From positions 82,861,666 through 82,925,665 of the forward strand of contig JAVGWX010000005.1 of assembly GCA_036924085.1 (NCBI GenBank): DNA of 64,000 bases, given 5' to 3'. Shown piece by piece: positions 34,901 through 46,900 of the stretch (its first letter is position 1; every line of letters starts with the position of its first letter). The notes under the pieces were generated by a model. It ran no database searches and had not been told where the DNA came from. It was given only the letters and a program-made list of their open reading frames with translations. The stretch is from Ariolimax columbianus. Taxonomy: Eukaryota; Mollusca; Gastropoda; Stylommatophora; Arionidae. Both the position numbers and the translations under genes were made by a program.

Positions 34901-37900
34901 TAGTGTGTTTCTGTTACATAAGTAGTGTGTTTCTGTTACATAAGTAGTGTATTTCTGTTACATGAGTAGTATGTTTCTGTTACATGAGTAGCGTGTCTCT
35001 GCTTAATGAGTAGTGTGTTTCTGTTACATAAGTAGTGTGTTTCTGTTACATGAGTAGTGTGTCTCTGCTTAATGAGTAGTGTGTTTCTGTTACATAAGTA
35101 GTGTGTCTCTGTTACATGAGTAGTGTGTTTCTGTTACATGAGTAGTGTGTCTCTGTTACATAAGTAGTGTATCTCTGCTTTATGAGTAGTGTGTTTCTGT
35201 TACATGAGTAGTGTGTTTCTGTTACATAAGTAGTGTGTTTCTGTTACATAAGTAGTGTGTTTCTGTTACATGAGTAGTGTGTTTCTGTTACATAAGTAGT
35301 GTGTTTCTGTTACATAAGTAGTGTGTCTCTGTTACAAGAGTAGTGTGTTTCAGTTACATGAGTAGTGTGTTTCTGTTACATGAGTAGTGTGGCTCTGCTT
35401 AATGAGTAGTGTGTTTCTGTTACATAAGTAGTGTGTTTCTGTTACATGAGTAGTGTGTTCCTGTTACATAAGTAGTGTGTCTCTGTTAAATGAGTAGTGT
35501 GTTTCTGTTACATGAGTAGTGTGTTTCTGTTACATAAGTAGTGTGTTTTTGTTACATAAGTAGTGTGTTTCTGTTATATGAGTAGTGTGTTTCTGTTACA
35601 TGAGTAGTGTGTCTCTGTTACATAAGTAGTGTGTCTCTGTTACATGAGTAGTGTGTCTCTGTTACATGAGTAGTGTGTTTCTGTTACATGAGTAGTGTGT
35701 CTCTGTTACATAAGTAGTGTATCTCTGCTTTATGAGTAGTGTGTTTCTGTTACATGAGTAGTGTGTTTCTGTTACATGAGTAGTGTGTTTCTGTTACATA
35801 AGTAGTGTGTTTCTGTTACATAAGTAGTGTGTTTCTGTTACATGAGTAGTGTGTTTCTGTTACATAAGTAGTGTGTTTCTGTTACATAAGTAGTGTGTCT
35901 CTGTTACAAGAGTAGTGTGTTTCAGTTACATGAGTAGTGTGTTTCTGTTACATAAGTAGTGTGTTTCTGTTACATGAGTAGTGTGTTTCTGTTACATAAG
36001 TAGTGTGTTTCTGTTACATGAGTTGTGTGTTTCTGTTACATGAGTAGTGTGTCTCTGTTATATGAGTAGTGTGTCTCTGTTACATGAGTAGTGTGTTTCT
36101 GTTACATAAGTAGTGTGTCTCTGTTACATGAGTATTGTGTTTCTGTTACATAAGTAGTGTGTTTCTGTTATATGAGTAGTGTGTTTCTGTTACATGAGTA
36201 GTGTGTCTCTGTTACATGAGTAGTGTGTCTCTGTTACATGAGTAGTGTGTTTCTGTTACATGAGTTGTGTGTTTCTGTTACATGAGTAGTGTGTCTCTGT
36301 TATATGAGTAGTGTGTCTCTGTTACATGAGTAGTGTGTTTCTGTTACATAAGTAGTGTGTCTCTGTTACATGCGTATTGTGTTTCTGTTACATAAGTAGT
36401 GTGTTTCTGTTACATGAGTAGTGTGTCTCTGTTACATGAGTAGTGTGTTTCTGTTACATGAGTAGTGTGTTTCTGTTATATGAGTAGTGTGTTTCTGTTA
36501 CATAAGTAGTGTGTCTCTGTTACATGAGTAGTGTGTTTCTGTTACATGAGTAGTGTGTTTCTGTTATATGAGTAGTGTGTTTCTGTTACATAAGTAGTGT
36601 GTCTCTGTTACATGAGTAGTGTGTTTCTGTTATATGAGTAGTGTGTTTCTGTTACATAAGTAGTGTGTCTCTGTTACATAAGTAGTGTGTTTCTGTTACA
36701 TGAGTAGTGTGTTTCTGTTACATGAGTAGTGTGTTTCTGTTACATGATTAGTGTGTCTCTGTTACATAAGTAGTGTGTTTCTGTTACATGAGTAGTGTGT
36801 TTCTGTTATATGAGTAGTGTGTTTCTGTTACATAAGTAGTGTGTCTCTGTTACATGAGTAGTGTGTTTCTGTTATATGAGTAGTGTGTTTCTGTTACATA
36901 AGTCGTGTGTCTCTGTTACATGAGTAGTGTGTTTCTGTTACATTAGTAGTGTGTTTCTGCTATATGACTTGACTTAACTTAACTTATCTTTATACTGGTT
37001 TAGAAGACTCTGCAGAGTCTGTATACAACCAGTTTCATTTACATTACCTTGCTCTAAAGCTATGCGCATCCAATTTATTCTTAAATGCATTAATTGTCCC
37101 TGCCTCCCCTACTTCCTGTGGCAATGCATTCCAAGCATTCACCACTCTCTGACTAAAAAATATTTCCTAATATCTAATCTGGACCTTTCTTTAGTTAATT
37201 TGTAGCTATGCCCTCTTGTTCTTGAAGATGGTTGTATTTTGAAAAACTGCGGAGGGCACCAACAAATTCATCTATCTCAGTAGCATGATATACTTAACTT
37301 AACATCTTTATACTGGTTTAGAAGACCCTGCAGAGTCTGTATACAACCAGTTACATTTACATCACCTTGCTCTAAAATCTATGCGCATCCAGTTTATTCT
37401 TAAATGCATTAACTGTCCCTGCCTCCACTACCTCCCCTGGCAATATCATCCGATAGGAATGACTAGCTGCGTCCGGTATGCATGACCTCTGATATGTGTG
37501 GAGTAATGGTAGGATCTCCCTCAGGACAAAAATCTGCATCTACCAGTCCTGCGTGGTCCCAGTCCTGCTTTACGAATCCTTCTTCTTCTTCTTCTTCTGC
37601 GTACACAGTCAGACAGTAACCATTATTTTTTCGAAAAAAGCGGCGGTCATCCTGAGGCTCTCGCCACTGCCATAGAGCTTGTCTTGCAGTTCCACTGGCA
37701 ATGGCCACATCTGCTCTCTCTGATCCTCGTATGTCGGGCAGTTCTGCAGCAGATGTTCAGTGGTCATTTTACCAGTACCGCACGGGCATTCGTCGGTACA
37801 CCCTATCTTCAATTTGTTGAATAGGTGGTATCTCAGTCTGTTGTGGCCAGTGCGAAGTCTGAAGACAACGACCTGCTCTCTTCGGTTCAACTGGTAATAG

Positions 37901-40900
37901 GCATCGTTTTTGGTGTAACCAGTATGTTCGGTTTCCCATTTGGTCATGTATCTGGCTTTGATAAGCCGTTTTGACTCTTCGTACGTCATACTGGTATCTG
38001 TTTGTGGTAGTCTTGCACCTTCTTTTGCCAGTCTGTCTGCCTCATCGTTGCCTTGGATGTTGCAGTGTGACGGAACCCACTGTACCACTACCCTTTTTGG
38101 TGCGGACTGCTGGCACAGTTTGCAGAGTGCTGCTCTTAAGTCATTAAGCTCAGTGTTTTTCTGGCTTTTTAGCGCTGTGACTACGGCGAGAGCATCTGTC
38201 AGCAGGACTATATGGCTCTCATTTTCACTGTTTGTCACCATTTCTTCCACTGCCGCCCTCAGTGCCTCTGCCTCCGCTCTGAAATTGCTTGTGTACTTAC
38301 CAGTAGCGAATGACAGTGTTATTTTTCTGCCATTTGGTAGGTTCAGGAATGCTCCTGCCCCTCCGTTCTGTGTAGTGTTTGTTACAGAACCGTCGGTGTA
38401 TGCATGGGTCCAGTCCATGCTTGGGTAGCTTTTCGTTATGAAGCTTAGGGTAGTGTCTCCTTTCTTTTTCAGTCTGGCAGTTTTTGTTTGCAATACCTGG
38501 TATATTTTCTACCACCTCTGGAAATATATCCTGCCTCCAGGTAGGTTTTCGTACAGTAGTGATGGGTTTTGGTGTTGTTAGTGCGTTTATGGGATCTTCG
38601 TGCATCTTTGCTTTGGCTATTTCTGCAAAGTTTCTCCGCTTTAGTTTCCCATTTCCCAAATTGTTTAGTCTCTGGTACATTGGATGGTCCGTCAGTCTTC
38701 AGAGTTTCTCTGACTGCAGCTGGGCTCTGCAGTCTCTTCTATCGGTCATGGATTGCAGTTTTGTAATATTTTCAAGTTCTACAATTGGCGTTGACTTCAT
38801 GCCACCTGTTATAATTCTCATGGCTTGGTTTTGAAGTTTGTTAACTTTATCGAAGTTCGCCTTCGCTGCTGTTGTCCATGCCGCAATGCCATACTCGAGA
38901 ACTGGTCTCACTCTTCCAGTGTACAGTTTCTTTAGTATGCCTTCGTCTGCTCCCCAGCTTGTGCCAGCAAGTTTCCTCATGATTGCCATTCTTTCTCTGG
39001 CTTTCATTCGGTTTCTCTCAATCTGACTTTTCCATGTCATGCGCCGATCAAATGTGACTCCCAGATAGGTTGGGTTGTCGTTTGGCTGCAGGATTTTGCC
39101 ATTTAGACTTAATTTGGTACTTTGGGGTTTTAATGAGAGCGAGAATATTGTGCACGTGGTTTTCTCCTCGTTTATTTTGACCAGCCATGAGTTCGCCCAC
39201 TCTTCCAGCGATGTTAGGGCCGTCTGCATCCGATTTCTTGCTATGGTGAGATTCTTTTCAGAGGTTCACATAGCCAGATCGTCTGCAAACATTGAGCTAT
39301 GGACTCTTCTTGGTATATTCTCTGTAATATCGTTTATATATACCAGGAAGAGTGTGGGTGACAATACTCCCCCTTGGGGTACTCCCTGCTCGAGTGTCAC
39401 CTTTTTGCTCATCTGCCCTTGTACTTGGACTCTGGCAGTTCTTTGTTTGAGGTAGTGGTTGATCCACTTGTACATCTTCCCACAGACATCACTTCTTCTT
39501 AGCTTGACTCTAAGTCCATCTTTCCAGACTTTGTCAAATGCCTTTTCCAGATCCACCCAAACAGCTACTGTGTGTTTCTGTGCCTGGTAGGCATCTTCTA
39601 TCTCCTGGGCTATGAGGATGACCTGGTCCTCAGTGGATCTGTGCTGTCTAAAGCCGGCTTGCTGTGGAATTAGTATTCGTTTTTCTTCCAGATGCCACAT
39701 CAGTCTGGTGTTTATCATCCGTTCCATCAGCTTGCCGACACAGCTCAGTAGGCTTATGGGCCTGTATCCATTTGGATCTGTTTTGTCCTTTCCTGCTTTA
39801 CGAATCCAAAACCTGGACATTGCTGAAACATGACATGTCATGACTGGAAGCCTTTCACATGCGCAACCAGCAGCGTATCCTGGGAATCCAATGGCATGAC
39901 TACATCCGCAATGTGGAGGTCTTTGCTAAAACAGGCCTCCACCCGATCTCAGTTACAATTAATTGGCGCCAAGTTTCTTTGTTCGGTCATGTTGTATAGC
40001 TGGACCAGGAAACCCTGGCCCACAAGATACTACACAAGTCTTTCCTTAGCGCCAAAAGTCTTTCCCTGATCAGCTGGAGGCGCAGAAGACGCCGTACCCA
40101 AACAGTATGGCTCCAGCAAGTAGCAACCTCCTCCTCCGCCCTGGATGAGACCTGGAACCACGCCTAAGCAAACATTATTATTATTATTATTTATTTTTAG
40201 CTCTTCTACATTTAACTACAAATCTAGTTATCCACTTTTTATGCTTGGTGTTTAACTCCTTACAAGGAACACATTCCATATTTAGTTGTTCTAAAACTGT
40301 TTATACTGTTTGTACCTCTGACAATATCCTTCAAGATTATGAGGCTGGCTGCCTATTTCATCTTCTGAACATCCGTCTTAAAGTAGTCGTATGCTTGCAA
40401 GTTTATGTTTACTCTTCTCCTTGCTATAAGATCCCAACGGATGATCTGATGGTTGCTTGAGCCAAATAGTTCCCCAATTATAACATTTTCAATTATATTT
40501 TTCTCTGTAGTAAATATTAGGTCGGGTATGTTTTTGCCTCTGGTAGCTTCCTCTACACCACATGGTAGAAGAAGGGTGACTAAGTAAGTAATTAATAACA
40601 AACCTGAGCAATGAAAAAGTGCTCCCAATTTAAGGCCAGGCATATGGCCCAGTAGAAGCTCCAGATTAAGGTCTCTGTCATGATTCTGCCCAGTGCACCA
40701 AGTTCTCGAATCAAGAACATTCCAAGGTATGTGTATAGGATGTAACTTGCAAGTGAACCTGCAAGACAAGTGAGTCAAGAATAAATATATTTGTAACAGA
40801 TTAGAACTTATAGGAACTTTGTTGAGCTGAAAACAAACTTTTCTTGAATGTAAACATTTTATGTGGTACTCATGCTTAGCAATAGATGGACATGAACAGT

Positions 40901-43900
40901 GTTTCAAGTTCTTACAATCTTACTTACTTAGTAGCTCCTCTTCTACCCTAGGGCCTAGGGTATAGAGTCTTCTACTTAACTTACTTAGTCGCTCCTCTTC
41001 TACTTTAGAGTGTAGAGGTTTCTATCCACTCTTTTTCTATTGGCCTAGTTCCAATCTAGTCCTTGGTCTCTTATATTGTCATCCCAGAGGACTTTAGGTT
41101 ATCCTGGTGGTCTGAACCCCGGTTCTTTGCTTCTCATGACTGTTTGTTAGCCAATCTTCTTTCATTCTACATGCATGGCAAACCACTTAAGTTGAAATTG
41201 AGTCTGAAAGGGCCGATTTTGAGATCATGCATTGCATGATTGTAGACTTTGTCTCTTCTTGTTATTTAAACCACCTTTCATCAATATATCATTTCAGAGG
41301 CTTGAAGCTGACTTTTTTGAGCTGTGGTCATTGTCCATGATTCCCATCCTTAATCAACACTAATACATATGATGTGTGGATCTGTATCTTACTTTTCTTA
41401 CTCCTTTCTCTATTTATGGCATGAAAAAAGTTTGCCAGTTGCTGCTCCTTTTTGAATAGCCAACTTTTCTTTGATACCTTCTTTCTGGTAAATTATAGCT
41501 CCAAGGTATTTATTAAACTGTCAACTTGCAGGTCTTTGAAGAAGAGTTGAAGAAGAGAGGAATGCACATCAGCAACTCCAAAACAAAAACCATGGTGATC
41601 GCCAGAGATGAAAAGAGACATCAGATAACCATGGGAACATGAGCACTAGAGCAGGTCAGCAACTTTAAATATCTAGGAGTGGTAATAGACAGCAGGGGAG
41701 GAATCAAAGAGGAGTTAACTGCACGAAGGGCAGCAGCAGGTAGACTGTTCCATGCAATAAACAGAAGTTTCCTCAGTAGAAGAGAAATAAGCAGGAAGAC
41801 AAAGATGGATGTATACTGCTCGAACTATGTGCCTGTCCTGACATATGGATGTGAGTCATGGGCAATGACTACAGCCCAAGAAAGGCAATTACAAACTTCA
41901 GAAATGAGGTACCTAAGAAAGGCGGTTCAGGTGACGAAAAGGGACAAGATCCGTAACCAGACAATACGTAGCAATCTTGAAGACCAACCCCTGCAGACAC
42001 GAGTGGAGCAGTCCCAACTTCAGTGGTTTGGCCATGTCTGTAGAATGGAAGAAGATCGGATACCAAAGCGGTCATGGGAGATCAAAAGTCAAGGACGCAG
42101 ACCCCGAGGACGTCCCAAAGTACGTTGGGAAGACAACATACGTCAGTCCCTAAGTGATAGAGGGCTGGATTGGAAAGAGGCCAGGAAAAAGACGGCGGAT
42201 AGAGCAGTGTGGCATTCTCTTTGGTAAACCTCTACACCTCATGGTAGAAGAGGAGCAACTAAGTAAGTAAGTAAGTAAGTAAGGTATTTGAACTGCCTGA
42301 CCTGTTCCCGAGACTGTTGACCCAGAAAAATGTGATGTTGTACTTCTCTTCTGTTGAAACTACCATGATTTTCATTTTTTAAACTGCTTATGGTCGTCTC
42401 GTCTTCTCCAGCTCATCTTTTCAGATTTGAAGGTTGGTCTGGACATGTGCCTCTGTTTTGGTAATCAGGGCCACATCATTGGCAAACACCAACTCTGATA
42501 TATAGACTGGTAAAACTGATTACTTTGTGGTCATGTCATTACAGGTTTTGATGACGTCATCCACCTTCTGTCAAAAGAAGGAAACTCGCTTGGTACGATC
42601 ACATATCGAGATCAAATGGTCTTAAAAATACAATCCTCCATGGAAAGGTGCATGACAGACGACGAAGAGGCCGTCCCAAAAAGAGACGGGAGGACAACAT
42701 AAAAGAATGGTCCAATCTCCGACCAGAAGAGTCACAGGCAGCGACAGTTGACAGAGAAGGATGGCGTGGTGTTGTGAGGATGTCTTCATGTGTGCCCCAA
42801 CGACCTCATCGGTTACGGGATGACCTGACCTGACCTGACCATCCACCAATAGTATTAAAAGATTTGGTGATATGTCAGCATGTCTCATGGCCCTAGTTGT
42901 TTTGACATGACTTTTGTTTGGTTGTCTATACTAATGCAATTTCTGCAAGTCTTATAAAAACTATGCATGGCACAGACCAACTCTGCAGGAATGATCTTCC
43001 CTTTCAATCATTCCCAGACTTTGCTTCAGGGAAACTTATCAAATGCTTTTTTCAGGTCCACGAAATAGAGGTGCATTTTATTATCATACTCAAGAGCTTT
43101 TTTCAGTCAATTGTGTAGATACAATCTTGAGTACATCAGTTGTCTTATGGGTTAGTCAGATTTGTAATCTCTTAGTGGTCTTGAATTTTGACATGAGAAC
43201 TTCTAGATCATCGGCCAGTTTCTCTGCACTTTCCAATGATATTGATATTTTTAGTTAGTTTGTTGTGTTCACCTTATTTCTCTATTCCCCATGGCAGTGT
43301 GTGTTGCACTACGTTTTTATTTTGCACCTGTCGGCCCAGTGCATCCGACTTCGTCATGCATTTTATGTAAGGGTTTGCTTCTTCCTGCAATTTTTAAGGG
43401 TTTGCTTCTGGGGATAACGGCCTGTGCTGTGATTGGGGAGCGAACCCAGCACCTTAGGATTGTGAGCTGTCACTTAACCACTAGCATACGCTGTCGCTGC
43501 TGTTGATATAAGCCCTTGGTATCTGGTCCTAACTTCTGACTCTTAGGTTTTATGCCTTTATCCTTGCATCTTCTTTTCTGGCGTTTCCTACTTGATTGTT
43601 TTGGTGAGGCTACTCTTTCAGTTGTTCTCTTTATTGGCACTAGGTAGTGGTCACTTCTGATTTTTAGTCCTCTCCAGGCTCTACATCTCTCACATACTTA
43701 AATGAATCTTCTTCTTCTTTGTTCGTTCTCAATCTCCCGCTACCAAACCCTGAAAGGGCTTAAGTAGCAGAATGTAGTCCAGAGAACGGAATGCGTTGTG
43801 TCGTAGTTTACAGCTTGACTACGGTATCTGCACCTTTCGGTCCAACACATCCGACTTCAGCAAGCATTTTTTGAGTACCGGGTTAGCATTCTCTCTTTGA

Positions 43901-46900
43901 TCCCTTCTCCTCAGCCAGTCTGCCCTGCTGCAGCCTGTTATCCAGGATCACCTCGTGGAGATGTAGAAGGGTCTTGGCAGCTATGGTTCGCTTGCCCTGA
44001 CGCTAGCAGTCAGCTATGGGTCGCTGACCATTGCAGCTCATGCGCTGCTCAGCATCTTGATCCCCTTAAATGAATTAATACTCACGATGGCAAAATCAAT
44101 GAAAGATTTATTTTTCCTTGTTGGTTCACATTGTGTGTACGTGTGTGTATGTACGCTTGTGATGGAACTTTGTACTTGTAATGATCAGGTTTTTCTCATT
44201 GTAGAATCTCAGAAGTCACCTTCTATTGTCATTCAGAACCTCTTCATCATATCTCTCAATCACTCCGTGCCCTCTATTTTGATCATTTACCACTCTGAGG
44301 GTTGGTGTAGTAAGTGGCATGGCTCACAAACATTATCCCTTTATTCTTTGTCACAATACAACCCACTCCAAATTCTTCTCTGCCAATAGTAGAAAATCAT
44401 ATTGCCCTCAAAATCCATGACCGTCTGATCTCTTTTCTTGGTTTCTCATAGAGCTAGGATTTCTAACTATGATTTCTTCCATGAGCTCATTCTCTTTCCC
44501 ATGAATACTTCTAATGTTACAGTATTTAAAAAAATCTAAGCTCATCCTATTTTGTTGATGTTAAAGTCTGTCTGGTTTTCTTTCTGCATATACTGGTAAT
44601 CTAGCATGTGAAGAACAGGTGACTGGACTATTGTGTCTTTGCATGGTGGTCTCCTTTTTGGCATCCATTCAGGCCACCTTTTCTGATTCATGGCTCTTTA
44701 TATTGAATATTGATAGCTAACCTCCACATATAGGGATCAATCAGCTATCCACCACCCAGCTGACGTGCCAGGGGATTAGGACAGTATCCTTCTCCAGGGC
44801 ATAAAAAACAATATTTACATAGTTTGTATTAAACATTTGAGAGTAAAAAAATAAAAAACAATATTTACATAGTTTGTATTAACAAAACATTTTAGAGTAA
44901 AAAAATAAAAAACAATATTTACATAGTTTGTATTAACAAAACATTTTAAAGAAAAAAAAAATGAAAAACAATATTTTTTTAGTTTGTATTAACAAAACAT
45001 TTTAGAGAAAAAAAATATAAAAGCAATGTATGCTTGTGCAGTAAAAAAAACAAAAAGCAAAAGAAAATTACAATTTGATATGCATGTTAACAAAAATAAT
45101 AAAATATCAGAAAAAAGGTGTGAATAAATACAAATAATCAGTGTGTTCAATTTTGCGAATCATGAATTAAAGTTTGGGCTTTTTGCCTTACCAAAAACTG
45201 CCAACATGACTTCCCAAGAGTTGGCAAACTGTAGTGCAAAATCTTTGAAATCTTCCAAACGTCCGTTGGGCAGGTTACTGTATTGTGCAGCATCCACAAA
45301 GTTGAAAATCAAAAGAAATACAGCTGCAAAGATGCTTCCATAAATTCCTTAGAGAGTAAATATAATTGATGATTAAAATAAGACAGAGCAGAACAGAAAT
45401 TTGTGTAATTACAGCAAGGTCAGGGGAACTGAGACACTGGTCCAGTCAGGCACGAAATACAACCAGGACGTCGCATCAGAGTCAATACACTGACCAAGAC
45501 CACAATCTCTCTTCCATGTAGTGTTACCTGAATACAAGCTGTTTTCAAGGCTCTCTGACTGATGAGATGTAGATCGATGTGATTCCCGTAGTAGTAAGCG
45601 CCACACAGATGACGCCAAGCATAGAACAACAGCCTGGAGGACCACAGTCCACCTTCATCCGCACGCTCGGGAAGTGAGGAAAGCTACTTAAAAAAGCCCA
45701 CCACTTAATGTCCTTTTCAGGACGCACAAATAGTAAACTTACTCATTGTGGGCATTAAACAACAAACAACAACAGCAAGGTCAATAATGAAAGAATAATG
45801 CTATGTGGTCCACTGTTTCTAGTTTGTGTTGTTCTTGTTTGACCTGTCCTTGATAAAAGCCTAATTAAGTAAAAATGTCAGCTAATGTCTGCTGCTGTTT
45901 ACATGTCAAACAACTTTTTAACCTTGTTCGTGTTTCAGTCACAAAACATGTTGTCACATTATGCATCCAGAAAGTAAGTTGATTTTATTATGTTGGGTGG
46001 ATTGTGGTTAGTAACAAAGATTAGTATTTTCAACTGCAATGTCAAATTCATATTACTTTATGGATTGGAGGCTTGGAGGACGACAAAGACAATATTTAGT
46101 CAGGTTCTGACTTTCAGTATATTGTTGTTTATGTAGAATATTGGGTTTGAATGATATGACAAAGCTACTAACATAGATCTTCTTCTTCTTCTGTGTTCGT
46201 TCTCAATCTCCCGCTACCATGCCCTGAACAGGGCATTGCAAGTAGCAGAATGTAGTCCGGATGCGTTGTGTCGCTAGTTTACAGTTGACTGTGATATTGG
46301 CACCTTTCGGTCCGACATATCCATCTTCGACAGCTAACATAGATATGTTATGCAAGTCTGATCAAGGGCCGATTGTGAAATAGACAAAGAGGACACATTG
46401 GGACTGGATTGGTCATACCTTGAAGAAGAATACTGTAAGCATTACTTGGCAGTCTTTGTTCTGGAACCCAGAAAGAGCAATAGGGGCAGACCAAGGCACA
46501 CTTGAGGATGAAAAGTGGAGGCAGACAGGAACGTTTCGTGGACAATGTTGAAACATTTGGCATATGATTGATGTACTTAGCAAATATTTGTTGAAGACCT
46601 ATATTCTGTATGGAGTTGAAGGGTTTTAATTGATTGATTAATTGATTGCATTTCAGTCAACACTGGCATTAAGTTTACTGTATTCACTCATATACAGTCC
46701 AACCTTGCAACAATACGAATCTGCTTAGTACACAATGTAAATATGGCTCCCATTTTTTGTAAGCCGAAATGTGTTTCTAGTCAATAAAGGTTTAAAAAAT
46801 TACATTTTCACCTTTCTACAAATACATGATACCCATTGTCATGTTACTCATGTGCTCGCTATAGGGCAGACAATTTTGTCCTTAGTGTGCCCAATGCCTG

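Noticed and set aside
34541..36966. Direct repeats that might suggest a CRISPR array
   Set aside because: Units are contiguous with no spacers, in a eukaryotic intron. It is a satellite.
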